Origin: Amylostereum areolatum
Taxonomy: Eukaryota > Basidiomycota > Agaricomycetes > Russulales > Stereaceae
DNA: 64,000 nt
Direction: 5' to 3'
NCBI GenBank assembly: GCA_012932865.1
Contig: SAXG01000023.1
Location: 313,559 to 377,558 of the forward strand
The position numbers and the translations under genes are program-made. The notes under the pieces were generated by a model. It saw nothing but the letters and a program-made list of their open reading frames with translations. It was not told the origin of the DNA and made no database searches. Within the stretch, counting starts at the first letter, position 1. Every line of letters starts with the position of its first letter. Of the stretch, positions 17,602 through 27,900 are shown piece after piece.

Positions 17602-19255
17602 ATGTTCTACTACTCGGGCATCTCTCCGTCGCCCCCGAAACTTCTCTACCGTACCGGACTGCAGACGACGCCCTGGGTCAAGCCTAAAGGACCCGAGGCG
17701 TACCGAATTCTCAAGGAGGTTCGTGGTGTGTTCGGGCATAGGATCAATGACATCTGGGAGGAACTAGGTCCCAAGGTTCGGGATGTTCTGAACGTCCAGG
17801 GCATTCGCTGGTCGTCCATCGACGTGGCTCGCTTCGTCACCAACGGAGACTCTGACACTCAGATTGTCGGGCCTGTGGTCATCTGGATCGGCGTTCTCCC
17901 CGACTTGCTCGACGACCCACAAGCCATCACCTCGGGCGACGAGATCCTGGCGCTTCTCCAGTCCTTCAGCATCGAGGACATCGAGGTCGAGTATTGCGAG
18001 TCGATCTATACGCAATCAGTCGGTCCAGAGCTTCTTCGCCACGTCTCCAGCGTCAACCACACCGTCGACGTTCGCAGTCCCCTCACCCCCACACTCTCTC
18101 TCTCCATCGCTGCGGCTGACAGGCCGGACGCACAAGGCACCATGGGCCTGTACTTCGCCGAGGGCAGCACGAGCGACAAGGTCCTAGGTCTGACATGCCA
18201 CCACGTCCTCTTCAAGACCGACACCAATACCAACGACTCCTACACCCTCGCGAGCAACACCGATGCGCCTCGCAAGGATGTTCAACTGCTCGGCACTCGG
18301 GCTTTTAAGAAATTCCTCGACTCCATCCGGCTCCGCATCGGTAACCATGCCATCATGCTCAGGCATTACGAGAAGACGATCAAGAGGGTAGGGGCAAAAT
18401 TAGAGAGATTGGGTGATGTCAACAAGTACAACAAGGAGGCTGCAGAGGCTAAGAAGGAGTTGGGAGTGGCCGAAGGGAAGGTCGAGGAGTTGAACGCTGC
18501 GATCGAGACGCTCGAGGAGTTCTACGGGCAGGTCAAGCAGGACTGGAGTGCGCCCAGCCAGCGCGTCATCGGTCACATCTGCTGCTCCCCCGCCGTCAGC
18601 GTTGGTGATGGCGGATACACTGAGGATTGGGGTGCGTTCGAGATCGACGGGCCCAAGTTCGCAAATGGCTATGAGGGTAACGTCATGGACCTCGGTGAGT
18701 TCCGATTTGTTCTCGATTTATCTCGCTTCAGGCTGCCTGATCTGACAATTACTCCCAGGCACGGAGATCGACTCCATTAAATTCACTCGAAAAATGTACC
18801 CTCGCGATGACGGGGAGCCCACCTTCGACTACCCCTCTGATCGTCTCCTTCCGCTCAGCGGCTTGATCAGCGAGGAGCTCATGCGCCGCCCCGACATGCT
18901 CGACCACAACCGCGAGCCTTGCCTTTTCGTCATCAAGAGCAGCAATGCTACGGGCGTCACCATCGGACACGCCACGGGCATCTTTTTGTTCGTTCGCGAC
19001 GAAGGCACCGGTGTGGAGTCCAAGGAGTGGGCTGTCTACAACTACGACAAGAAGTCGGGCGTGTTCTCAGCCCACAGTGACTCGGGCTCCATCGTCGTCG
19101 ACGGCCGCGGTCGCATCGGAGGCCTTCTCACCGGAGGAGCCGGCAAGACAGAGACGTCCGACGTCACATACGTCACCCCGATGTTCTGGCTCTGGCCCCG
19201 CATCAAGACGCACTTCCCCAACGCCCATCTCGATCCCACCATCACCGCCGCCTAG
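17602..19255 (+). CDS. Trypsin-like serine protease domain protein
   Basis: Two exons, 17602-18694 and 18759-19255 (64-nt intron, GTGAGT...CAG), giving 529 residues. A chymotrypsin-fold protease is suggested by LTCHHVLF (catalytic His region, near residue 196) and HSDSGSIVVD with downstream GRIGGLLTGG (Ser region, near residue 471). Between them is a Lys/Glu-rich segment (about 18370-18545) predicted as coiled coil, an insertion seen in fungal proteins of this type. No signal peptide, so probably intracellular. The ATG at 17602 is the first in frame; open sequence back to 17434 leaves a longer form possible. It is the only confident gene between the inverted retrotransposon arms. Confidence 0.8.
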
Positions 19256-21708
19256 GCCCCTCGTCGTCGACAAGAACGACATCGTCGGCACCCGCGAGAT
19301 CGTCTCGCTTCATTTGCGTCTGCGACTTCTTTCCTCCCCTATCCCCACGCTCCTTTCTGTTTCTGCGACTTCTTCTCCTTTCGCTGTGCTCCTTTATCTA
19401 TCGGTTGGCTGTTGGCACCGCTACTTTGGTTCGTCTCTCTTTTCCATCTCATGTTTTCCACGCATAACTCACGACCTTGACGTCTAGACTACGGGCTCGT
19501 GCACTTGTCGTTCTGGTTCGTCTCCCCTCCTCTGTCTCCTCTCTCGCGCAACTGATGCCCTTGGCGTATAGGTTCCGTATGACTCGTCACGGTCCGCTGG
19601 ACTGTCAGACGCACTCGCCACCAGCACGCGGTGGGTTCGTGTAGTTCTTCGTAGCTCATGTTATCGGACAGTCTGCAGCTCAACATGTACTATTAGTCCC
19701 CTTCCCCAGCTTCGTCTATGCCCTCGTTCTTCTATCTTCCCCCTTCCATCCCCACTCAGTCGTTTATCCCCCGTCGTCTTGTCGTCAATCCCCACTCTTC
19801 TGTTGTTAGTCGTCTCATATCCACCACCAATCCCCCCTCCACCCCCTATGTGCTCAATGAAGATTGTTACGTTGTCGTTTAAACAGTGCGTGATGTCATT
19901 GAGGTCGATATCAAGGTAAGGGCGACTGAACATATACGTCGTTTAACGATGACCGACAACTGGTTCAGCATCTTCTCCGTTGAACATGGTTCACTATCTC
20001 TCTCTCTCTCTTTTTATTTATGACTATGTTGACAACTGTCGCAAGCAGACCAGTATCTTTTCTGGACTATGATCGCGAGAGAAGCATAGATAGAACAATA
20101 ATTACGTCGTTCTCGTTGAATTGGGCTTTGAGGGAGGTGATCGCTGTCTAACGGATTTTGAGTAGACCTACATGGGTACAACAGAGCTTGAGGCTTTCGT
20201 CATCTTGTAAGAATACGCATGTCTGGGAAAATGGAGGGTGAGGAATACGGTGGTGAGCGGGGCTGCAAATAGAGAGAATGGTGAGACGGCCAAGGTCCCG
20301 TCATTTCACGCCTTTTTGGTCGTACTAGGTTTGTTCCAATCCGCTTAGCAGTCTTGCTTCTTCAGAGTTGAGTGTCTGGCAAGTCGAGCGCAACAAGTAC
20401 AAAAAGCGCGTCTCGAGGACCTACGTAGGTTTCACATTAGGTACAAGTCGGGAAACTGTGCTTCCGTTTTCGATGCGCACGTTTTCCTGTCCTGCGTTTG
20501 GGCATTTGCGTTGCTCAGCCACCCACTTGAGGCAAGCCTCTCTGTAAAGGTCACCCATTCGGCCTCCCAAGACTTGAGTCTCGAATCTCTGACATGAGGC
20601 TAAATATCTTCGCATGCTTATGCTATAGCAATCGAGAGCCAGGGCTGTCACAGGCATCTTGCTGGGACAACTCTTGCAGAGCTGGCCTTCTTTCTTTGGA
20701 GCGAGCAGACGTTCGGAAAGAATTGGATGTTGTTCCGACCTGATCAATGGATCGTGAGTCTAGGGGGTACGGGTGGCATCGACCTGCATCAGGATTCAAT
20801 GCCGGACTGGTCAACAAGGTCGTAGTATAGGACTACTGTGTAGTATGGTGGCGTCATCCCGAAATGGGGACTATGTCAGACTAGTCTGGCTGTTGGACTT
20901 ATGGATCTGTCTTGGCCTGCCGTTGGACTTACGATTCTGTCTCAAACTGCTAGTTATCTTCAGGCAATTGGACTTATGATTCTGTCTCGAACTACCGGTC
21001 GTCGTCAGACCAGTCAGCTCGTCAATTGTCAGGTGGCCGATGTCCAGAAGTGCAAGACGGCACAGTCTGCATGGACTGGTTAGCCGGTCAGACCAGTCTG
21101 CCAGTGGATGACGGGCAACCAAAATTGGGTGTCGCTCTGGTCAACCTGCTGGACTAGTCTGTGTGTCGGACCAGTCTATAGACGAGGGCGTATACTGTAC
21201 CAGTATGTGACTCAGACCAGTCTGGTGCACAAAGTTTCTTAAACTTGATACCTTGTACTCCCTACAAACCCAATGTCATCGTCCCTGAGCCTGTATACGT
21301 GTTCCCATGGTTCTATCCTGCACGCGGCACTGTTGATGATCCCGCTTATCTGGCTCCCTGGGTGAGAGATCTTCGTTTTCGTGGACCCGACTTGTCGATT
21401 GATCGCTCGTCTAGGTCACTCCCGAGCCCGCATCAGGAAAACTGCAAGTACTTGAGATGTGCTTGGAACTTGGGCCAGCAGCTTGGACTTGGAGATCAGC
21501 CTTAGGCACCCTTACACTGGGAACAAAAAGACTGGCTAGCTTGGTGAGATAAGTGGGGCTTGGAAGTGTCCTTGGACATATAGTATTTTACTTTCATACT
21601 TGTAACTTTAGTAAGTAGCTTGGTTGAAGATGCAAATAGTTACAGTTCTGAGGCAGACTCATGACTTGGTAAATTTCGAGAACGAAACAGTCACGTGACT
21701 CTCCGGTT
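19256..21708. other. Gene-poor spacer
   Basis: No ORF with recognisable content. A short CT microsatellite lies near 19990-20012. A minus-strand frame at 20421-20747 has a few Cys residues but no family signature. 20806-21225 holds a repeat cluster listed separately. 21240-21700 has only short frames. Confidence 0.5.
20877..21224. repeat. Cluster of GACYAGTCT motifs and short imperfect repeats
   Basis: The near-palindromic core GAC(C/T)AGTCT occurs at about 20879, 21091, 21151, 21169 and 21215, with variants near 20805 and 21008. Interleaved are three copies of a segment beginning TTGGACTTA (20893, 20923, 20968). The function is unknown; it may be a decayed tandem array. Confidence 0.5.
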
Positions 21709-21879
21709 ATGCTGACGCTCAACGCCGTGTCTACTCTTCGTCTTCAACCACGACATCTGTCGTCGTTGGGGCCTCGTCGCCGTCGTCATTCGTTGACCTC
21801 GGCGTCACCGTCACCCACCACCCTTCCACACACGTCGCCCCCAGCGCCGACGGCTTCGTCATCCCCAATGCCAATGCCC

Positions 21880-22260
21880 TCGTCACCGCCACGCCCTCGT
21901 CACCGGCCAACGCCACGCCCTCGTCACCGGCCAACGTGCACGCCCTCTTCATCCGCCAACGTGTACGCCCTCATCATTCGCCAATGCGCACACCCTCATC
22001 ACCCCCCAGCGCCAATGCCCTCGATGCCAACGCCCTCGTCATCTGCCGACACCAATGCCTTCGTCATCTGCCAACATGCACACCCTCGTCACCCGCCGAC
22101 GCGCATGCCCTCGTCACCCGCCGACGCCACGCACTCGTCATCCGCCAACATGTACGCCCTCATCATTCGCCAACGTGCACACCCTCATCACCCCCCAGCG
22201 CCAATGCCCTCGACGCCAACACCCTCGTCACCCGCCGACGTGCACGCCCTCGTCACCCGC
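21880..22260. repeat. GC-rich minisatellite
   Basis: Degenerate tandem units built on CGCCCTCGTCACC and CGCCGACGTGCA. The reading frames across it (21709-22512) are low-complexity Pro/Ser/Thr/Arg sequence in several frames and not taken as genes. The array stops abruptly at the 5' LTR of element B. Confidence 0.75.
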
Positions 22261-22680
22261 TGTCACGGATCGCTCCATTTCTTTCTTCGTTTGCAGACCT
22301 TGTACACGCGACACATCACGGCACATGACTTTCCTTCGCATCACATGCTCCAACGACGTCATTGCCCGGACTTCCGAACGGTGTTCCGCATCCTTATCTA
22401 TGACATCATTGCTCCGGACTTCCGTCCTCCTCCCCATGACTCCTTTCTTATTGTTCCCCCCGCTCGCACCACTATCGCATCGCATCGCACCATCGTTCCC
22501 ACTTGTATATAAGGACAGTATCCCTTTTCCCTTTTCCTCAGACTGTCCATCTTGTCACACGGTACTGTAGCGCACGTTGCACTACCCTAGACCCCGGCAC
22601 TCTCGAATCTATTTTCTTCTCGCTCCTCCCATCGTCGCGACTTAGGCGGTTCATCGGTCTCATAGACTGCGTTTCTGACA
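22261..22680 (+). repeat. 5' LTR of element B with promoter
   Basis: Begins TGTCACGGATCGCTCC and ends TCTGACA. TATATAAG box from 22506; predicted transcription start 22540 (34 nt on), from the complementarity to the PBS. Confidence 0.92.
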
Positions 22681-22682
22681 CC

Positions 22683-22692
22683 TGGACAGTCT
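22683..22692 (+). promoter_or_regulatory. Self-priming PBS, element B
   Basis: TGGACAGTCT, 2 nt after the LTR, perfectly complementary to 22540-22549 (AGACTGTCCA). No resemblance to the initiator tRNA-Met complement used by many other LTR elements. Confidence 0.82.
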
Positions 22693-22745
22693 ACCCCTAC
22701 GCCTACCTCGCACCCCTCTCTCCAGCTACCTCTGCCGTCTCTACG

Positions 22746-23297
22746 ATGTTAAAAACTCCCACCACGGACCTCCCGAACGCACCGGTTTTCCTCCCGTTCA
22801 ACGGAAAGCCGATCACCCCCCGCGACGACGCACCACTCCCCTACCCTTGGTCCGACGCCGTCACCGTCAACTGCTTCGTCCCCGTACAGAACCTCTGCAA
22901 GAAAGATCCCTGGACCGCGCACGGCCTCAACTTCCGCATCTTCGAGTGGAGGTGGCACAAGGATCACGGTACTGTCGTCCTCGCCCTATACGTCCGGATC
23001 ACTACGTGCATCAACGTAGATCTCGAACGCCTTGAATTCACCCTCCACGCCCCTACCTACCACACATACCTCATCCAGGACGCCCCCAACCCGATCCTCC
23101 AAACCAGTTTCACCTCCGTCTCCCAGTTTAACCGCCGGACCCCCGAATCCACCCCGCCACCAGTTCTCCGTCCCACCATCAAGGGTAAGACCCTTCGTCG
23201 CCGCCACCACGAACATAAGATCCGCCAGGCAGTAAAAGCCGGCTACCTCACCAAGAAACTCCTCGGCCGTCGCCCCATCGCGGCGGACTTCTTCTAG
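22746..23297 (+). CDS. Element B ORF0, pre-gag protein of unknown function
   Basis: 183 residues; its ATG is the first after the predicted transcription start. Contains FRIFEWRWHKDHG, a hydrophobic beta-like stretch (VVLALYVRITTCI), and a basic helix near the C terminus (LRRRHHEHKIRQAVKAGYL) ending AADFF-TAG. It lies in the same frame as gag, separated from it by TAG at 23295 and TGA at 23454. The homologue in relict C keeps the GRRPIAADFF end and the TAG. Long frames into the LTR upstream of 22746 have no ATG after the transcription start. Confidence 0.62.
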   Translation: MLKTPTTDLPNAPVFLPFNGKPITPRDDAPLPYPWSDAVTVNCFVPVQNLCKKDPWTAHGLNFRIFEWRWHKDHGTVVLALYVRITTCINVDLERLEFTLHAPTYHTYLIQDAPNPILQTSFTSVSQFNRRTPESTPPPVLRPTIKGKTLRRRHHEHKIRQAVKAGYLTKKLLGRRPIAADFF

Positions 23298-23888
23298 ACC
23301 ATCATCACGTCCTCCACAGCCCCTCGTCCCCCCACTCCGAACCTCCCCCCAGGCGTTTTTCGAGACTACTGTCCCGAAGAATACTATATCCTCACCTCGC
23401 AGCAGACTAAGGAATCCGTACGTTGGCTGCACGACGAACCAAACCGGCAACGTTGAGACTGGTACTTCGACGACCACGACGAACAACCCTACGTCGAAGA
23501 ATCGGATTTTGCCACCGCTGCGGACGTTCTACAGCGCTTCCTGAACCCCCCTCCGACCAACTCGCCCCCACCCCGTCGACGTACTGTAGTCGAAGTCCCA
23601 GAAGGGATCAACCACAACGACACAACTGGGAAGTGGTACGCCTATAGACGGAACAAGAACGGAACCCCAGGACAATCAGTAGTTGAGTGGCAACCCACTT
23701 CGTTCAGTCCCGTCCAAGATCACTGGTCGTGGCATCATAACCAGCAATTCCTCACCCCCGCCGACTTCCTTGTCGCAAAACAAGTTGAGGACGAAGTTGA
23801 AGAAGCAGAAGAACGCCGACGAGAAACCCTACGCCGCCTTGATCAAGAACTCGCCCAATCCCTCACCGTCCCCCTCCCCTTCGACAAG
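23298..23888 (+). other. Open pre-gag frame of element B with one in-frame TGA
   Basis: In gag frame from the ORF0 TAG to the gag ATG there is a single stop (TGA 23454-23456). The translation is Trp/Tyr-rich (DWYFDDHDEQPY, KWYAYRRNKNG) and is conserved in relict C, where the TGA position is a sense codon. This suggests a longer ancestral Gag precursor. Confidence 0.5.
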
Positions 23889-24914
23889 ATGTCCGACGCC
23901 GAATCCAAACCTGCCGTCTCCAAGCGGGAGATCGGCCCCAAGCCAAAGCCATTCAAAGGCGATAGACGCGACACTCTCTGGTTCTCCCTCGAGCTCCGCA
24001 TGTTCCTGCGCGTTAACAAAGATGTTTATGCCACAGATGATGCCAAGATGATGCTCCTCCTCAGCCTGATGGAGGACGACACGGCGAAAGCCTGGGCCAC
24101 GCATCGCCGCATGGAACTCTTCGCCGACGAGGACGAGAAGGAAGACGCCGACACCCTCGACCCCACGCCCCCAACACTCCACTATAGCTCCTACAAAGAG
24201 CTCTTCGAGAGGTTTGGCAAAGACTTCGTGCCCGTCGATCCGAAGATAGAGGCTCAGCGTAAGATCAACGAGCTCGCAATGACCACCCGGGACGTCACTG
24301 ACTTTATCACCGAGTTTGAGATGCTGGCAACCATGTCAGCGTACGACGACGAGGCGCTAATCCACTTTTTCAAGAAGGGACTTCAGCGTGACCTCGGCAA
24401 GCAGGTGGCCCGGTCGTACCCGTTCCCCACCAAGCTTGCGGAGTGGAAGGAGCGCGCCCGCCGCATCAACCACCAGTGGCTCGAAGAGAACCCGGAGAGG
24501 AAGAGCAGTCAGTCCAAGGGGGCTGTCGCGCTCACCTCGAACGGTTCGACCAACGACTCCTCGTCGCGCCGAGTCGGCGCCTTCACCAACACCTCGACCC
24601 GCCCTGCAAAGCTGACGGACGACGAGCGCGCAAAGATGATGCGCGAAGGCAAGTGCTTCATGTGTCGACAAGCCGGTCATGTCTCTCGCGACTGCCCCAA
24701 CCGCGACTCGAGCGCGCGACGGGTGGGCGCAGTAGAGACTGGGTCCAAGGCCCCTCCCCTGCCGACGAACACGGCTCCGTCCACTGCGAAAGCAGATCCC
24801 GACCCATCCAAAACCATCGCGGCGATCACTCGCCAGCTGAAGGATCTGGACGCGGAAGGCAAGGAGCAGGCAGTAGCGCTGTTGAAGGACATCCTGGAAT
24901 CGCAGGATTTTTGA
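23889..24914 (+). CDS. Element B gag
   Basis: 341 residues. Capsid-type region with DTLWFSLELRMFL and the retrotransposon Gag pattern FVPVDPKIEAQRKINEL; CCHC knuckle CFMCRQAGHVSRDCP near 24655-24699; C-terminal charged helix. Ends ...ESQDF in the slip context GGATTTT-TGA. In-frame with the upstream open region. Confidence 0.93.
   Translation: MSDAESKPAVSKREIGPKPKPFKGDRRDTLWFSLELRMFLRVNKDVYATDDAKMMLLLSLMEDDTAKAWATHRRMELFADEDEKEDADTLDPTPPTLHYSSYKELFERFGKDFVPVDPKIEAQRKINELAMTTRDVTDFITEFEMLATMSAYDDEALIHFFKKGLQRDLGKQVARSYPFPTKLAEWKERARRINHQWLEENPERKSSQSKGAVALTSNGSTNDSSSRRVGAFTNTSTRPAKLTDDERAKMMREGKCFMCRQAGHVSRDCPNRDSSARRVGAVETGSKAPPLPTNTAPSTAKADPDPSKTIAAITRQLKDLDAEGKEQAVALLKDILESQDF
24905..24911 (+). 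promoter_or_regulatory. -1 ribosomal frameshift heptamer, element B
   Basis: Gag codons read CAG GAT TTT TGA. G GAT TTT is an X XXY YYZ-type site with GGA in the first position; a -1 slip gives GGA TTT TTG AAA and continues directly into pol. Same position relative to the gag stop as in element A. Confidence 0.7.
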
Positions 24915-27900
24915 AACGCCCCCCAGTCGCGTCGTCTGGTGGAGGCAAAGGACTTTTGGTATCACCGTCGAATCGTTTCGCTGTATTATCATCCATGCAT
25001 ACCTGTGAGCAATCGTATCCCCCGTGTTTGTATCTGTCTACTGTCACCAAGAACAGGCAAACACCATCGATCACGCTCAAAGTCAAGCTGATCGGACGAG
25101 TTACCAAAAGAGAAATCGACGCAGACGCGCTGCTTGATAGCGGCGCAGAAGGAATTATCCTGAACCGAAGCTTCGTTGAACGCAAGAAGCTTACCACAAG
25201 AAAACTAGAAAACCCGTTCCCCGTGCGTAATGTGGACGGCACCGAGAACATCATGGGCTGGGTACGCGACACAACGACCCAGCGGATCCGGATGTACTCG
25301 CAAGATTCAAAGGCGTACCATGAGGAAGAAGCTGAGTTCTTCATCACCGACATCGGCGATCATGACATGATCCTTGGAACAGACTGGCTCGATGAGCACA
25401 ATCCCACCATAGACTGGCAACGAGACCGTGTTGACATGCTCCGCTGCCCCCCCTCATGCACTCTGTCCAAACCTCCTGTGACAAACCTCGCAACCAAGCC
25501 ACGGAGACCATCATTGGTCCAATCACAGCGTAAGGTTGAAGCAGGTAAAACCCCGAGGACACCTCTCGTTTTGGACGATCCCTTCCCAGAGCCGACATAT
25601 GTGTCCTGGACCCCAGTCCCCACTTATGTTATTCCTGCACGCAGAGTCAAAGGTGTTCGCGTCCGCACGGTCCATCGCTCCCCTCTACCCGCACGACTCT
25701 TCACTGAAGACGACAACGAGCGGCCCATGGTATTCCGAGACTGGGAGATCAATGGACTACGCCACGCCGGAATCCTCCCTGAAACCGACGGTCCTAATCC
25801 AGATGCAGTACCTATCCGCGCGGGCTTTACAAAAGCGCAGGAGCTTGCAGAGCATTCAAAAGAGAACGCACGCCCGCAAACCTTTGAAGACTTAGTCCCC
25901 CCGCCGTACCGCGACTTTGCGCCTGTATTCGACAAGAAAACCTCCGAGCGACTTCCTGACCGACGGCCATGGGACCATGCTATCGACATGAAAGACGGCT
26001 TTGAACCCAAACCGTGCAAGATCTACCCCCTCTCACCTTCCGAGCAGATCGAACTCGACACCTTCCTCGACGACCACCTGAAGAAGGGCTATATCCGCCC
26101 ATCGAAGTCACCTCAGGCGAGTCCGTTCTTCTTTGTGAAGAAAAAGGATGGAAAGCTGCGTCCCGTACAGGACTATCGAGAACTAAACAAGGGCACTGTC
26201 AAGAACGAATACCCCTTGCCACTGATCTCTGAAATTGTCGACCGTCTCAAAGGTGCAAAGATCTTCTCCAAGATGGATGTCCGCTGGGGCTACAACAATG
26301 TCCGCATCAAGGAAGGCGACGAGTGGAAGGCTGCGTTCAAGACGAATCGCGGTCTCTTCGAACCTACGGTGATGTTTTTCGGGCTTATGAACTCCCCTGC
26401 GACGTTTCAGGCAATGATGAATGAACTGTTCAAGGATCTCATCGACTCGGGCAAGGTCATCATCTACATGGACGACATCTTGGTGTTCACCCGCACCATG
26501 GACGAACACCGTGCCATAGTGCGGCAGGTTCTGCAGCGTTTGCAAGACAACGACCTCTTCCTCAAACCAGAGAAATGCGTCTTTGAGCAAGACTCTGTCG
26601 AATACCTCGGACTCATCATCTCGCACGACAAGATCGCTATGGACCCCGTCAAGGTAGCAGGTATTCAGGACTGGCCGATACCACGAACGGTCAAAGATGT
26701 GCAATCCTTCCTCGGCTTTGGCAACTTCTACCGACGTTTCATCAAGGACTTCTCCAAGGTTGCACGACCCCTATTTGACCTGACAAAGAAGGACTGCACA
26801 TGGGACTGGTCGGCGGACTGCCAAACTGCGTTTGACGCACTGAAAGCTGTGTTTACTTCCTCCCCCGTCTTGGTCATGCCTGACCCAAAGAAGCCTTACC
26901 TCGTTGAAGTCGATGCCTCGGACTTTGCTACTGGAGGTATACTCTCGCAGAAAGGCGATGACGGTCACTGGCATCCAGTGGCGTATCTGTCCAAGGCCCT
27001 ATCGGAACCGGAACGCAACTACGACATCTACGACAAGGAGCTACTCGCGATCATCCGTGCGCTCGAAGCCTGGCGCCACTACCTCGAAGGCGCCCCCGAC
27101 ACCGTCGAAATCTGGACAGATCACAAGAACCTGGAGCACTTCAAGACGGCACAGAAGCTGAGCCGCCGACAGGCACGTTGGGCTCTATTCCTCACTCGAT
27201 TTGACTTCTCGCTTGTTCATAAACCAGGAATTTCCCACCGCCCGGATCCAATGTCTCGACGACCCGATCACAAGGATGGTGTTGAAAACGACAACAAGGA
27301 GCGCGTCTTGCTTGACCCCAAGTACTTCCAAGTACGCGCAACAAGGCCAGGAGCAGTAACCTCCCTCGGTGATGTCGAACTCCGACGACGTATCCGCGAC
27401 TGCAAGACCAAGGACATCGAGGTCGTTCAAGCCCTGGACGCCATCTTACGAAACGGACCACGTACACTCGTCAAGAACCTTCAAGAGTGGAACTACGAAG
27501 AAGGCCTGGTCCTGTTTAGAGGAAAGGTATATGTCCCTGCAGACGACGAGTTGCGACGCGACATTGTCAAAATGTACCATGAATCGCCCCTGGCTGGACA
27601 CCCCGGTCGCTTCAAGACTTACGAGCTTGTGAGTCGTGAATATTGGTGGCCTGGCATGTCTGTCTTTGTCCGCGACTTTGTAGCAGGATGCGCAACCTGC
27701 CAGTCGACGAAGACACAGAGCAGCCGACCCCACGTCGACATGATCCCAAACGAAGTACCCGATCGACCATTTGGCGTCATCTCCACCGACTTCATCATCG
27801 AACTCCCTGACTGCGAAGGCTATAACGCCGTCAATGTCGTGGTCGATCGCCTCACCAAGATGGTGGTTACCACCCCATGTACAACGAAGATCACCAGCGA

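Noticed and set aside
20421..20747. 108-codon minus-strand ORF with several Cys
   Set aside because: Cys spacing fits no zinc-binding pattern I know, and nothing around it supports a gene.
21709..22512. 267-codon ORF before element B
   Set aside because: Minisatellite-derived Pro/Ser/Thr-rich sequence that runs into the LTR; no domain, several frames open.
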